From: Mycobacterium sp. 852014-52450_SCH5900713
GTDB taxonomy: Bacteria; Actinomycetota; Actinomycetes; Mycobacteriales; Mycobacteriaceae
Reading direction: 5' to 3'
Assembly (NCBI RefSeq): GCF_001667075.1
Contig: NZ_LZIL01000009.1
Location: forward strand, 1 to 64,000
DNA length: 64,000 nt
Shown here: in pieces, positions 1 through 9,062 of the stretch
Layout of the letters: every line of letters starts with the position of its first letter
How positions within the stretch are numbered: position 1 is the stretch's first letter
Notes under the pieces: generated by a model
Told to the model about the DNA's origin: nothing
What the model saw: only the letters and a program-made list of their open reading frames with translations
Database searches by the model: none
Translations under genes and position numbers: made by a program

Positions 1-98
1 AGTTGTGTATAAGCCCCGGACCAGGGAGCGCGTTCGGGCCCCTACCAGGCCCCGCGCCGGGCCAGGCGCCGACGCCGGCCGACCAGGGGGGCGGCTAA
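1..98 (+). CDS. mce4D: Mce4D C-terminal tail (partial)
   Basis: An open frame enters from the left edge (codons in phase from base 3) and stops with TAA at 96-98, immediately before the mce4E start. The visible 31 residues are rich in Pro, Gly and Ala and end in DQGGG. Mce C-termini are usually low-complexity and proline-rich, so this fits the end of the substrate-binding subunit Mce4D. The name rests on position in the operon, since no diagnostic domain is inside the window. Confidence 0.7.
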   Translation, partial: LCISPGPGSAFGPLPGPAPGQAPTPADQGGG

Positions 99-1253
99 GT
101 GAACCGGATGTGGTTGCGCGGTAGCGCTTTAGCGGCGGGCAGCGCGCTGCTGGCGGGCTGCCAATTCAACGGCCTGAACTCGCTGTCGATGCCTGGGACG
201 GCGGGCCATGGCGGCGGCGCCTACTCGATCACTGTCGATCTGCCCGACGTGGCGACCCTGCCGCAAAACTCTCCGGTCATGGTTGACGACGTCACGGTCG
301 GCAGTGTCTCCGGTATCCAGGCCGTGCAGCGGTCCGATGGATCGTTCTACGCGGCAGTGAAATTGTCGTTGGACAACCATGTCGCGCTGCCCGCCAACGC
401 GACAGCGACCGTCGCCCAGACATCGCTGCTGGGTTCGATGCACATCGACCTGGCCCGCCCCAAGGGCAAGCCGGCCGTCGGCAAACTTTCCGATGGGTCC
501 AAGATCTCCGAGGCCAACACCGGCCGCTATCCCACCACCGAGGAGGTGCTGTCGGCCCTCGGCGTCGTGGTGAACAAGGGCAATGTCGGTGCCCTCGAAG
601 AGATCACCGACGAGACCTATCAGGCCGTTGCTGGTCGGCAAGACCAATTCGTCGACCTGGTCCCCCGGCTGGCGGAACTGACCGCCGGACTCAACCGGCA
701 GGTCAACGACATCATCGATGCGGTCGACGGGTTGAACCGATTTTCGGCGAGCCTGGCCCGCGACAAGGACAACCTGGGCCGGGCACTGGACACGCTGCCC
801 GACGCGATTCGGGTGCTCAACAAGAACCGCGACCATATCGTCGAGGCGTTCGCCGCGCTCAAGAAGCTGGCGACGGTGACCTCGCACGTGCTGGCAAAAA
901 CGAAGGTGGATTTCGCCGCCGACCTCAAGGACCTGTACGCCGCCTCCAAGGCGCTCGCCGACAACCGGAAGAACTTCGTCACGTCGCTGCAGCTCTTGCT
1001 GACGTTCCCCTTCCCCAACTTCGGCATCAAGAACGCGGTGCGCGGTGACTATCTCAACGTGTTCACCACGTTCGATCTAACGCTGCGCCGGCTCGGTGAA
1101 ACCTTCTTCACCACGGCGTATTTCGACCCGAACATGGCCCACATGAACGAGATCCTCAATCCGCCCGACTTTTTGGTCGGCGAAATGGCCAACCTATCCG
1201 GACAGGCGGCCGATCCGTTCAAGATTCCGCCCGGCACGGCTTCGGGACAGTAG
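99..1253 (+). CDS. mce4E: Mce4E, MCE-family lipoprotein (LprN)
   Basis: This is the lipoprotein subunit of the Mce4 transporter, which imports cholesterol across the mycobacterial envelope. The N-terminus is a lipoprotein signal with lipobox LLAGC; Cys21 would be lipidated and anchor the protein outside the membrane. The MlaD/MCE domain follows (about residues 40-120, with motifs such as GSVSGIQAV and LLGSMHIDL), then the long helical MCE region. At 384 residues it has the expected length. It starts with GTG directly after the mce4D stop and lies 13 bases before mce4F, so it is one transcript with its neighbours. In Mtb this operon is repressed by KstR; its promoter lies outside the window. 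Confidence 0.95.
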   Translation: MNRMWLRGSALAAGSALLAGCQFNGLNSLSMPGTAGHGGGAYSITVDLPDVATLPQNSPVMVDDVTVGSVSGIQAVQRSDGSFYAAVKLSLDNHVALPANATATVAQTSLLGSMHIDLARPKGKPAVGKLSDGSKISEANTGRYPTTEEVLSALGVVVNKGNVGALEEITDETYQAVAGRQDQFVDLVPRLAELTAGLNRQVNDIIDAVDGLNRFSASLARDKDNLGRALDTLPDAIRVLNKNRDHIVEAFAALKKLATVTSHVLAKTKVDFAADLKDLYAASKALADNRKNFVTSLQLLLTFPFPNFGIKNAVRGDYLNVFTTFDLTLRRLGETFFTTAYFDPNMAHMNEILNPPDFLVGEMANLSGQAADPFKIPPGTASGQ

Positions 1254-1266
1254 GGGGCGGGCGCAG

Positions 1267-2991
1267 ATGCACGACAGACTGACCAAAATCCAGCTGTGGA
1301 TATTCGCGGTGATCACCGCCATCACATTGACCGTGATGGCGATCTTCTACCTCCGGCTGCCCTCGACGTTCGGCCTCGGAACCTACGCCGGGACGGCCGA
1401 TTTCGTAGCCGGCGGCGGCTTGTACAAGAACGCCAACGTCACCTACCGTGGCGTCGCCGTCGGCCGGGTGGAATCGGTGGGGCTCAATCCCAATGGCGTC
1501 ACCGCCGGGATGCGGTTGAACAGCGGAACCGCCATCCCGTCAAACGTCACCGCCACCGTCAAGAGCGTATCGGCCGTCGGTGAGCAATACATCGACCTGG
1601 TGCCACCGAGCGCACCGGCGGGGACCAAGCTGCGCAACGGGTTTCGGATCGATCGGCAGAACACCCGGATCGGTCAGGACGTCGCCGACCTGTTGAAGCG
1701 CGCGGAGGCGCTGACCAACAGCCTGGGCGACACCCGGTTGCGCGAGGTGTTGCATGAGACGTTCATCGCGGCCAACGGGTCGGGACCCGAGCTGGCCCGG
1801 CTGTTCGAGTCCGCCCGTCTGCTGGTGGACGAGGCCAACGCCAACTATCCGGAAGTCTCCCAATTGATCGACCAGGCCGGCCCGTTCCTGCAGTCGCAGA
1901 TTCGCGCCGGCGCCGACATCAAGTCGCTGTCCGACGGGCTAGCGCGGTTCACCTCCGAGGTGCGCCAGGCCGACCCGCAGCTGCGCTCCACGCTGGCCAC
2001 CGCCCCGGGCGCGACCGACGAGGCCAGCACCGCGTTCTCCGGCATCCGCCCGTCCTTCCCGACGTTGGCCGCCAGCCTGGCCAACCTGGGTCGGGTGGGG
2101 GTGATCTACCACAAGTCGATAGAGCAGCTGCTGGTCGTGCTGCCGGCGCTGTTCGCCGCGATCACCACGGCGGCGGGCGGTGCGCCGCAGGACGAAGGCG
2201 CCAAGCTGGACTTCAAGCTGGACCTGAACGACCCGCCGCCGTGCGCCGTCGGCTTCCTGCCCCCGCCGTTGATGCGCACGCCGGCCGACGAGACGGTGCG
2301 CGAGCTGCCGAGGGACATGTACTGCAAGGTGGCCCAGAACGATCCGAGCACCGTGCGGGGCGCGCGCAACTATCCGTGCCAGGAATTCCCCGGCAAGCGG
2401 GCGCCGACCGTTCAGCTCTGCCGCGACCCGAAGGGCTACGTCCCCATTGGTCGCAACCCGTGGCGCGGTCCGCCCGTGCCGTACGACACCCCGGTGACCA
2501 ACGGGCTGAACGTGTTGCCGCCCAACAAGTTCCCCTACATCCCGCCGGGTGCGGAACCCGATCCGGGCACCCCGATCGTCGGGCCACCCCCGCCCGGGGT
2601 GGTGCCGGGGCCCGGCCCGCTGCCGAACAAACAGCCGGCATACGACCCGCCACCGCCCAACGACAACGGGCCGCCACCGCCGTTCACGTCGTGGCAGCCG
2701 CCCGGGGTTCCGCCCGTGCCGCCGCAGCTGCCGTATCCCAAGTGGCTGCCGCCGCCGGCGCCGCCGGAAGGGATCAATCCCCCGCCGGCGGGCCCGGGAC
2801 CGGAGAAGCCGTGGGGTCCGCCGCCCGGCGGCCAACCGCAGGCCAGCGGGCCTGCGTACGCCACCTACGACGAGAAGACCGGCGCATTTAAGGACCCGGC
2901 CGGTGGCACTGGTATTTTCGCGGCCGGTGCTAGCGGCGTGTCCAGCGCCGAGAATTGGGTGGACCTGATGCTTGATCCGAGGCCGATGTAG
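1267..2991 (+). CDS. mce4F: Mce4F, MCE-family protein
   Basis: This is the last MCE subunit of the Mce4 sterol-import complex. One membrane anchor (about residues 7-29) is followed by the MCE domain (GGGLYKNANVTYRGV, then VGRVESVGL, and VGEQYIDLV near residue 110). A helical tunnel-forming region comes next, and the tail from about residue 395 to 545 is very rich in Pro and Gly. At 574 residues it is in the family range. It begins with ATG 13 bases after mce4E and its TAG overlaps the next start by one base. The Pro-rich tail is the part most likely to differ between species. Confidence 0.95.
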   Translation: MHDRLTKIQLWIFAVITAITLTVMAIFYLRLPSTFGLGTYAGTADFVAGGGLYKNANVTYRGVAVGRVESVGLNPNGVTAGMRLNSGTAIPSNVTATVKSVSAVGEQYIDLVPPSAPAGTKLRNGFRIDRQNTRIGQDVADLLKRAEALTNSLGDTRLREVLHETFIAANGSGPELARLFESARLLVDEANANYPEVSQLIDQAGPFLQSQIRAGADIKSLSDGLARFTSEVRQADPQLRSTLATAPGATDEASTAFSGIRPSFPTLAASLANLGRVGVIYHKSIEQLLVVLPALFAAITTAAGGAPQDEGAKLDFKLDLNDPPPCAVGFLPPPLMRTPADETVRELPRDMYCKVAQNDPSTVRGARNYPCQEFPGKRAPTVQLCRDPKGYVPIGRNPWRGPPVPYDTPVTNGLNVLPPNKFPYIPPGAEPDPGTPIVGPPPPGVVPGPGPLPNKQPAYDPPPPNDNGPPPPFTSWQPPGVPPVPPQLPYPKWLPPPAPPEGINPPPAGPGPEKPWGPPPGGQPQASGPAYATYDEKTGAFKDPAGGTGIFAAGASGVSSAENWVDLMLDPRPM

Positions 2992-3680
2992 TGGCAGAGG
3001 AGCCAACGACCAATCAGCGCGTCCGTCGTCGGGCCTCCCGCGCGGCCGGCCCCGCGAACGGCGAAGTGAACGAAGCCGCCACCGTGCAGGTCGAAGCCGC
3101 GCCGACGCGGCCGGCCAAGCCCGTCAAGGCGCTCAAGTCGCTCAAGCCGCCACCGCGGCGCCGACCGCACCGTGCCCTGGTGGCATGGATTTCGTTCGCG
3201 GCCGCGGTGTTGGCCATCGGCGCGCTGGCCGGTTGCCTGGCCGTGCTCGTCGTCCAGCAGCGGCACGCCAACGCCCAGCAATCACGCGACCAACGTTTCG
3301 TCGACACAGCCACGCAGACGGTGGTCAACATGTTCAGCTACAAGCAGGACAACATCGACGAGAGCGTGAACCGCTTCTTCAACGGGACCAGCGGACCGCT
3401 GCGCGGCATGCTCGGGGCCAACAACAACATCGAGAACCTCAAGGGCATCTTCCGGTCCACCAACGCCACGTCTGAAGCGGTCATCAACGGCGCAGCGCTC
3501 GAGGGCATCGACACGGTCACCGACAATGCGTCCGTGCTTGTTTCGGTGCGGGTCACGGTCGCCGACATCGACGGCGTGAACAAACCCTCCATGCCCTATC
3601 GCCTGCGAGTGATCGTGCACGAGGACGAGCAGGGGCGGATGACGGGCTACGACCTGAAGTATCCCAACGGGGGTAATTGA
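2991..3680 (+). CDS. mam4A: Mce-associated membrane protein (Rv3493c type)
   Basis: A charged Ala/Arg/Lys-rich cytoplasmic N-terminus (about 60 residues) is followed by one membrane segment (about residues 63-86, with AVLAIGALAGCLAVLVV). An outer domain of the NTF2-like Mce-associated fold follows, with features such as VNMFSYKQDNIDESVNRFF. Mam proteins are thought to stabilise the Mce transporter. The GTG start shares one base with the mce4F stop, and the stop overlaps the next gene, so translation is probably coupled. It corresponds in order and type to Rv3493c. The biochemical role is known only from family work on Mce1 and Mce4. Confidence 0.88.
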   Translation: MAEEPTTNQRVRRRASRAAGPANGEVNEAATVQVEAAPTRPAKPVKALKSLKPPPRRRPHRALVAWISFAAAVLAIGALAGCLAVLVVQQRHANAQQSRDQRFVDTATQTVVNMFSYKQDNIDESVNRFFNGTSGPLRGMLGANNNIENLKGIFRSTNATSEAVINGAALEGIDTVTDNASVLVSVRVTVADIDGVNKPSMPYRLRVIVHEDEQGRMTGYDLKYPNGGN

Positions 3681-4171
3681 TGCGGTGGCGGCGCCGGCTG
3701 CTCGTCGTCGCGGGCTATCTCCTGATTCTGGTGTTCGTCGGGTTGTCCGCGGCGGCCGGCTGGTTCTACTGGCAGCGGGTGCAGACGCGCGGCGAGGAAG
3801 CCGCGCGGGCGGTGCTACCTGCGTTGGCTACCAAGGAGATTCCCCAGGTCTTCGCCTATGACTATCAGACGGTGGAACGCAGCCTCAGCGACGCGTACCC
3901 GCTGTTGACCCCCGACTACCGCCAGGAATTCCGGAAAAGCGCCAACACGCAGATCATTCCGGAGGCCAAGAAGCGCGAGGTGGTCGTCCAGGCCAGCGTC
4001 GTGGGCGTGGGAGTGATGTCCGCCAAGCGTGATTCGGCATCGCTGATGGTCTATATGAACCGCACCGTGACCGACAAAACACGCCAGCCGCTCTACGACG
4101 GCAGCAGGTTGCGGGTCGACTTCAAAAAGATCGGCAAGCAATGGCTGATCGCCTACATCACGCCGATCTAG
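3680..4171 (+). CDS. mam4B: Mce-associated membrane protein (Rv3492c type)
   Basis: One N-terminal membrane segment (about residues 6-28, LLVVAGYLLILVFVGLSAAA) is followed by an outer domain related to the preceding protein (YDYQTVERSLSDAYPLLT, then LRVDFKKIGKQWLIAYITPI at the end). I chose ATG 3680, which forms a TGATG overlap with the upstream stop; a TTG one codon earlier is less likely. It is the last gene of the mce4 operon here. Ten bases after it begins the convergent stop of the next gene. Like its neighbour it is probably an accessory factor of the Mce4 importer. Confidence 0.86.
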   Translation: MRWRRRLLVVAGYLLILVFVGLSAAAGWFYWQRVQTRGEEAARAVLPALATKEIPQVFAYDYQTVERSLSDAYPLLTPDYRQEFRKSANTQIIPEAKKREVVVQASVVGVGVMSAKRDSASLMVYMNRTVTDKTRQPLYDGSRLRVDFKKIGKQWLIAYITPI

Positions 4172-4180
4172 GCGCACGTC

Positions 4181-4759
4181 TTAATAGCACATCGCAATGC
4201 CGTTGCAGTACAACGGATAACGTTCGACCGGGCTGGGCGGGGGGCCGGTCATCTGCAGCGAGAACGGTTGCTTCTTCATCTCCGGCTGCATCCCGCAGAC
4301 GGCGCCGTGCAGGCTGGTGTGGGTGCCGCTCATGTTCTCGTCGCTGAACGCGTAGGTTTCGGTGGACGGTGCGGTGCCGCCGCCCGGACACGAGACGCCG
4401 TCCGGTTTCTCGACTTTGAACGTCCACAGCATGCTGGACATTCGGGCCCTGCCGCTGAAGTTCTGTAATTTGTCCGCGGCGGTGATCCGTTCGGCCGTCG
4501 AACTCACGATGTTCAGGGCGCAGTTCATCGCGAAGACGATCGGGTCGGAATAGTCATTCATGTTTCGGGTTCCGGACGGCTGGTCGCACAACGCCGAGAT
4601 CGTCCAGGTCACCCCGGAGACCCCCGCCTCGTTGAAGTTGTAGTTGCCATCCGGGGGCGGTCCGATCGCGTGCGCGGGGTCACCGGAGTCCAGTGCGATT
4701 CCGATGGCGACAGCCGAGAAGATGCCTGCGCCAGCGGCCAACGCGCGACGGAGCTTCAC
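4181..4759 (-). CDS. Secreted protein of unknown function (Rv3491 type)
   Basis: A short signal peptide (VKLRRALAAGAGIFSAVAIGIALDS, cleavage probably near AHA-IG) precedes a mature domain of about 165 residues with several cysteines (for example SALCDQPSG, FAMNCALN, GAVCGMQP and a terminal YCNGIAMCY), suggesting disulfides outside the cell. I chose GTG 4759 because a GGGAGGG ribosome site sits just upstream and the signal peptide starts there; an ATG 13 codons upstream would bury it. It lies between mce4 and otsA, as does Rv3491 in Mtb, though the orientation relative to mce4 is my reading of this window only. No function can be assigned. Confidence 0.82.
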   Translation of the reverse strand: MKLRRALAAGAGIFSAVAIGIALDSGDPAHAIGPPPDGNYNFNEAGVSGVTWTISALCDQPSGTRNMNDYSDPIVFAMNCALNIVSSTAERITAADKLQNFSGRARMSSMLWTFKVEKPDGVSCPGGGTAPSTETYAFSDENMSGTHTSLHGAVCGMQPEMKKQPFSLQMTGPPPSPVERYPLYCNGIAMCY

Positions 4760-4843
4760 AGTGCCCTCCCTTCCGGTCCTTCCCCTGCACCGATCCACCG
4801 AGTATCACAGCGTTTGCGCGGCAACACCATGGGTTCGGGCGGC

Positions 4844-6325
4844 CTACTTGGCGTCCTGCGCCTGCGGCTCCGCTAACGCGTCCAGGAATGACCGCGCCCA
4901 GCGGTCGACGTCGTGGGCGAGGACCTGGCGCCGCATCGACCGCATCCGGCGCCGACCCTCTTCGACGGGCTGGTTCAGCGCCGCTTCGATCGCGTCCTTG
5001 ACGCCCTCGAGGTCGTGCGGGTTGACCAGATAGGCCTGCCGGAGTTCGGCGGCAGCGCCGGTGAATTCGGACAGGACCAGCGCACCGCCGAGGTCGCTGC
5101 GACAGGCGACGTACTCCTTGGCGACCAGGTTCATGCCGTCGCGCAGCGGGGTGACCAGCATGACGTCGGCGGCCACGAAGAACGCGATCAATTCGGTGCG
5201 GGGGACCGGACGGTGCAAGTAGTGCACCACCGGATGACCGACCTCGGCGTATTCGCCGTTGATGTGGCCCACCTCGCGCTCGATGTCGTTGCGCAGAATC
5301 TGGTAGCTCTCCACGCGTTCGCGGCTCGGCGTCGCGAGCTGCACCAAAACGGTGTCGTCGCGTTTGGCCCGTCCCTCCGCGAGCAACTCCGAGAAGGCCT
5401 TCAGCCGCACATCGATGCCCTTGGTGTAGTCCAGCCGGTCGACGCCGAGCAGCACCTTGCGAGGGTTGCCCAGCTCGGCCCGGATCTCCCGGGCGCGGCG
5501 CCTGACGTCGCGGTCGCGGGCGGCCTGGTCGAGCGAGCCCGAATCGATGGAGATGGGGAAGGCGCCGACCCGGACGACGCGCGACCCGAGATCGACCTCG
5601 CCGTACCGCGTCCGCACCCCGACCGACCCGCGGGACGTGTTGACGCCGATCAATCGCCGGGACAGGAACAGGAAGTTCTGGGCGCCTCCGGTCAGGTGGA
5701 AGCCCACCAGGTCGGCGCCGAGCAGGCCCTCGATGATCTCGGTGCGCCACGGCAGCTGCATGAACAATTCCACCGGCGGGAAGGGGATGTGCAGGAAAAA
5801 GCCGATGGTCAGGTCGGGCCGCAGTTCTCGCAGCATCGCCGGCACCAGTTGCAGCTGGTAGTCCTGCACCCACACGGTCGCGCCCTGGGCGGCGGCGCGG
5901 GAGGTGGCCGCGGCGAAGCGCCGGTTGACCTCGACGTAGCGGTCCCACCATTGGCGGTGGTAGATCGGTTTGACGATGACGTCGTGGTACAGCGGCCACA
6001 GCGTGGCGTTCGAGAATCCCTCGTAGTACTCGGCGATGTCGTCGGCGCTCAGTCGCACCGGGCGCAGCTCCAAGTCCTCCTGGACAATGGGCTCGTCGTC
6101 GAAATCGGTCTCTTCCTCGGCGACGCCCGCCCAGCCGACCCACGCGCCCCGCTGGCGGCGCAGCAGCGGCTCCAGGGCCGTCACGAGGCCGCCGGGGCTG
6201 CGCTTCCACGCCGTGGTGCCGTCGGGAAGCCGTTCCTGGTCTACCGGCAGCCGGTTGGCGACCACCACAAAGTCGGAATTCCCGAAGGTCGGTGTCGTCG
6301 AGTCGTGCCCGTCCCCGGGTGCCAT
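4844..6325 (-). CDS. otsA: Trehalose-6-phosphate synthase
   Basis: A GT20 family glycosyltransferase that joins a nucleotide-activated glucose to glucose-6-phosphate to give trehalose-6-phosphate, the first step of the OtsAB route. Trehalose is essential for mycolate transfer and stress tolerance in mycobacteria. Recognisable features are the N-terminal VVVANRLPV and SPGGLVTAL loop, [27 protein letters not shown], the donor-site region [12 protein letters not shown] and [18 protein letters not shown]. The 493-residue length is normal. The ATG at 6325 lies one base from the stop of the small upstream gene, so the two are co-transcribed. Confidence 0.97.
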   Translation of the reverse strand: MAPGDGHDSTTPTFGNSDFVVVANRLPVDQERLPDGTTAWKRSPGGLVTALEPLLRRQRGAWVGWAGVAEEETDFDDEPIVQEDLELRPVRLSADDIAEYYEGFSNATLWPLYHDVIVKPIYHRQWWDRYVEVNRRFAAATSRAAAQGATVWVQDYQLQLVPAMLRELRPDLTIGFFLHIPFPPVELFMQLPWRTEIIEGLLGADLVGFHLTGGAQNFLFLSRRLIGVNTSRGSVGVRTRYGEVDLGSRVVRVGAFPISIDSGSLDQAARDRDVRRRAREIRAELGNPRKVLLGVDRLDYTKGIDVRLKAFSELLAEGRAKRDDTVLVQLATPSRERVESYQILRNDIEREVGHINGEYAEVGHPVVHYLHRPVPRTELIAFFVAADVMLVTPLRDGMNLVAKEYVACRSDLGGALVLSEFTGAAAELRQAYLVNPHDLEGVKDAIEAALNQPVEEGRRRMRSMRRQVLAHDVDRWARSFLDALAEPQAQDAK

Positions 6326-6490
6326 TTACGCGTCTTGTTTTGCGGGCCCAATACCGAGCATGGACAGGAAGACGCGGCACTCGTCGGCGTCGTTCGCATA
6401 GGCCGCGACGACTCGCCTGGCCTGGCTCGCGGTGCTGTCGGCAACGGGTTCGACGTCGTCGATCTCGCCAGGGTCAGATTTCGTAGCCAT
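6326..6490 (-). CDS. Small conserved protein upstream of otsA (Rv3489 type)
   Basis: A 54-residue acidic-to-neutral protein starting MATKSDPGEIDDVEPV and ending LGIGPAKQDA, without signal or membrane segment. Its stop TAA abuts the otsA start codon. A small gene in the same place (Rv3489) precedes otsA in Mtb. Longer open frames extend upstream on this strand, but they run through the fetA coding region in the opposite direction and are not credible. Its role is unknown; tight coupling suggests something connected with OtsA level or activity, which is inference only. Confidence 0.75.
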   Translation of the reverse strand: MATKSDPGEIDDVEPVADSTASQARRVVAAYANDADECRVFLSMLGIGPAKQDA

Positions 6491-6536
6491 GACATAACTG
6501 TAGGTGATGCAGGATGAGCAGGTGGGTGAGGACTTG

Positions 6537-7187
6537 ATGTTCGAGTTCCTCGACGTGGTCGTTGAGCAGCGAGGCGTCCGGGCGCTGGACGGCCTGACGG
6601 CGGCCATCCCGGGTCGGGGCGTGACCGCGGTGTTCGGACCGTCGGGCTCGGGCAAAACCACCCTGCTTCGGCTGTGCAACCGGCTCGAGGTCCCAACGAG
6701 CGGCACGGTGTCGTTCTGCGGGGACGACGTCGCCGGCATCGATCCCCTGTGGTTGCGGCGCCGGGTGGGCATGTGTTTCCAGCGTCCGTCGCCGTTTCCG
6801 GGGACGGTCGCCGACAACCTGCGGGCGGCCAACCCAGACGCCTCCGACGAACGGATGCGGGACACCCTGTCCCGGGTCGCTCTGACCGGATCGTGGCTGG
6901 ACCGCGACGCCACGGCCTTGTCCGGCGGGGAGGCGCAGCGGATGTGCCTGGCCCGCACCCTGATGGCCCAACCGCAGGTGTTGCTCCTCGACGAGCCCAC
7001 CTCCGCGGTCGACGCCGAGGCCGCCAGGGTGATCGAGCGTGCCGTGCGTGACCTGGCGGTCGACGGGATTCCCGCGCTGTGGGTCACCCACGATCCGGCG
7101 CAGGTGGAACGCGCCGCGGACCGGGTCCTGCACATCGAGCGGGGCCGAAGCCTGGGGCTCGGCCCGGTCGGGTCGGTGGCGGGATGA
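6537..7187 (+). CDS. fetA: ABC transporter ATPase, FetA/YbbL type
   Basis: The sequence shows a complete ABC ATPase: Walker A GPSGSGKTT, a Q-loop in VGMCFQRPSPF, signature LSGGEAQRM, Walker B VLLLDEPTSAVD and switch His in WVTHD. It partners with the UPF0014 permease whose ATG overlaps its TGA (ATGA), the arrangement of E. coli FetA/FetB, an iron exporter that raises oxidative-stress resistance. Possible starts are GTG 6504, ATG 6507 and ATG 6537; I prefer 6537 because GTGAGG lies a few bases upstream and the ABC fold begins there. Substrate is inferred from the family, not from the sequence. Confidence 0.8.
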   Translation: MFEFLDVVVEQRGVRALDGLTAAIPGRGVTAVFGPSGSGKTTLLRLCNRLEVPTSGTVSFCGDDVAGIDPLWLRRRVGMCFQRPSPFPGTVADNLRAANPDASDERMRDTLSRVALTGSWLDRDATALSGGEAQRMCLARTLMAQPQVLLLDEPTSAVDAEAARVIERAVRDLAVDGIPALWVTHDPAQVERAADRVLHIERGRSLGLGPVGSVAG

Positions 7188-7981
7188 ACGGCCAGGTTGG
7201 CTGGATGGGCCTGGCCGCGTCGCTCATTCTGGTGGCGTTCGCGGCGGCGATTTCGCTCTGGCAGCGGTTGGGGCTGCAGGGGCAGCTTGCATGGGCGGCG
7301 GCCCGCGCGTTGGCGCAGTTGCTGCTCGTCGGCGGCGCGCTGACGTTGCTGTTCGAGCCCGGCCGTTCGCTGTGGTGGTCATGGGCGTGGGTGGCTGGCA
7401 TGGTGGCCTACGCCGGGGATCTCGCCCGGCGTAGGGCGCCTGAGGTGCCGCGACTCGCGCCGCTGACGATCGCGGCGTTCGCCGCCGCGGCCGTCATCAC
7501 CCTCGGGGTGATCTTCGGGCTGCGGGTGTTCCCCCTACAGGCGCGGACATTGGTGCCGGTCGCCGGGATGATGATCGGCAACTCGATGACGGCCACGGTG
7601 TTGGTCGCCCGGCGGTTGGTCGACGAGCTCCGCGACAAGCGTGACGAGGTTGAAGCCAGGCTCGCCCTCGGGCAACCCTCCCGCCAGGCCGCCTCCCCGT
7701 ACCTGCGGACCGCGCTGCGGTCGGCGATATCGCCGCAGATCGAAACCACCAAAGCCACCGGGCTGGTGTTCCTCCCGGGTGCCATGACAGGGCTCATCCT
7801 CGCCGGCGTGCACCCGGTGCAGGCCGTGCTGGTCCAGGCCGTCGTGATGTTCTTGATCCTGGGCTCGGTAGCGGCCACCACGGTCGTCGTCGCACTCGGA
7901 CTGGTCCGCCTGGCCTTCACTCGCGATCACCGCCTCCTGCCGCTTGGCATGAGGCCGGACGGCTCACCCACCCACCGGTGA
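7184..7981 (+). CDS. fetB: ABC permease, FetB/UPF0014 family
   Basis: A 265-residue integral membrane protein with about seven hydrophobic segments. The family hallmark is visible: VPVAGMMIGNSMTATVLVAR, followed by the charged loop DELRDKRDEVEARLALGQ and FLPGAMTGLILAGVHP. These match FetB (YbbM), the membrane half of the putative iron exporter FetAB. The start ATG overlaps the fetA stop, so translation is coupled. Two genes alone would form a complete exporter because FetA supplies the ATPase and FetB dimers the pore. Iron specificity is known for E. coli only. Confidence 0.82.
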   Translation: MNGQVGWMGLAASLILVAFAAAISLWQRLGLQGQLAWAAARALAQLLLVGGALTLLFEPGRSLWWSWAWVAGMVAYAGDLARRRAPEVPRLAPLTIAAFAAAAVITLGVIFGLRVFPLQARTLVPVAGMMIGNSMTATVLVARRLVDELRDKRDEVEARLALGQPSRQAASPYLRTALRSAISPQIETTKATGLVFLPGAMTGLILAGVHPVQAVLVQAVVMFLILGSVAATTVVVALGLVRLAFTRDHRLLPLGMRPDGSPTHR

Positions 7982-7986
7982 CCCAC

Positions 7987-8010
7987 TTACACACTGGCCG
8001 TAATGTGTAA
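7987..8010. promoter_or_regulatory. Inverted repeat TTACACA-N10-TGTGTAA
   Basis: Perfect 7-base arms at 7987-7993 and 8004-8010 lie between the fetB stop and the crotonase start at 8046. The A/T-rich arms and the 10-base spacer look more like a dimeric regulator's operator than a terminator, but no regulator can be named. Confidence 0.5.
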
Positions 8011-8045
8011 CGACGTCGGACCTGACAACAAGTGAGGTGGGCCGC

Positions 8046-8969
8046 ATGACACTCTCCGAGCAAACCGGTGCTCAGACCGGCGACGCGAACGCCGAAGAGT
8101 TGGTGAGCTACGAAACCCTCGACGAGGGCCGCATCGCGCGGATATGGCTCAACCGGCCGGACGCCCACAACGCGCAAAGCCGCGGCCTGCTGGTGCAACT
8201 CGACGAGGCGTTTTTACGCGCCGAGGCCGACGACACCGTGCGCGTGGTGATCCTGGCGGCGCGCGGCCGCAACTTCTCCGCGGGCCACGACCTGGGCTCA
8301 GAGCTGGCGATCGCCGAGCGCAGCCAGCTTCCGAGCTTCCGTATCAACGGCGGGACCCGCGATCCGATCGCGGAGAAGATCTACCTGCAGGAGTGGCACT
8401 ACTTCTTCCAAAACACCTGCCGCTGGCGGGATTTGCGCAAAATCACCATCGCCCAGGTGCAGGGCAACGCGATCTCCGCGGGTCTGATGCTGATTTGGGC
8501 GTGCGATCTCATCGTGGCCGCCGACAATGCCAAGTTCAGCGATGTCGTCGCGGTGCGCTTGGGGATGCCGGGCGTCGAATATTACGCTCACCCTTGGGAA
8601 TTCGGTCCCCGGAAGGCCAAAGAGCTGCTGCTGACCGGAGATGCGCTCGACGCCGACGAGGCCTATCGGCTTGGCATGGTGTCCAAGGTGTTCCCGGTCG
8701 ACGAGCTGGCCGACAAGACACTGGAATTCGCCCGGCGCATCGCCAACCGGCCCACGATGGCGGCGCTGCTCGTCAAGGACTCGGTCAACGCCGCTTCCGA
8801 CGCAATGGGATTCACCGAGGCCCTGCGGCACGCGTTCCACATCCACGAGCTCGGGCATGCGCACTGGGCGGCCCACAACGAGAACAGGTACGCGGTCGGA
8901 CTGCCGCCCGACGTCGAGGACTGGCGCAACGCCAAGCCGACGCAGGTGGCCCGCCGCGATACGCCGTAA
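8046..8969 (+). CDS. Enoyl-CoA hydratase/isomerase family protein
   Basis: A crotonase-fold protein of 307 residues. It has the N-terminal ARIWLNRPDAHNAQS strand, the oxyanion-hole motif FSAGHDLGSE and the second oxyanion region in VQGNAISAGLMLIWACDLIVA, then LLTGDALDADEAYRLGMV. The classical catalytic acids of hydratases are not obvious, so the exact reaction on the acyl-CoA is open. I chose ATG 8046, which has GTGAGGTGG upstream; GTG 8037 is an alternative. It precedes an SDR gene by 93 bases with a KstR-like site between, so sterol or fatty-acid side-chain degradation is a reasonable role. Length and sequence suggest the long EchA type (about 310 residues) of mycobacteria. Confidence 0.88.
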   Translation: MTLSEQTGAQTGDANAEELVSYETLDEGRIARIWLNRPDAHNAQSRGLLVQLDEAFLRAEADDTVRVVILAARGRNFSAGHDLGSELAIAERSQLPSFRINGGTRDPIAEKIYLQEWHYFFQNTCRWRDLRKITIAQVQGNAISAGLMLIWACDLIVAADNAKFSDVVAVRLGMPGVEYYAHPWEFGPRKAKELLLTGDALDADEAYRLGMVSKVFPVDELADKTLEFARRIANRPTMAALLVKDSVNAASDAMGFTEALRHAFHIHELGHAHWAAHNENRYAVGLPPDVEDWRNAKPTQVARRDTP

Positions 8970-9031
8970 CGCTCGCCGGCCGCACGCGACCACCCGTTGC
9001 CGCCGCGAGTTCTCCACGTGGTTCGATATCT

Positions 9032-9045
9032 AGAACCTGTTTCAG
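9032..9045. promoter_or_regulatory. KstR-type operator
   Basis: TAGAACCTGTTTCA matches the published KstR consensus TNNAACNNGTTNNA at every fixed base. It lies 18 bases upstream of the GTG start of the SDR gene at 9063. KstR is the TetR-family repressor of cholesterol catabolism in mycobacteria and also controls mce4. The match is seen directly; binding is inferred. Confidence 0.65.
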
Positions 9046-9062
9046 TTTGAGAGGGCGTCGGC

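Noticed and set aside
4913..6517. Long open frame on the plus strand opposite otsA (534 codons)
   Set aside because: It is antisense to a certain gene with conserved GT20 motifs and has the composition of a GC-rich shadow frame.
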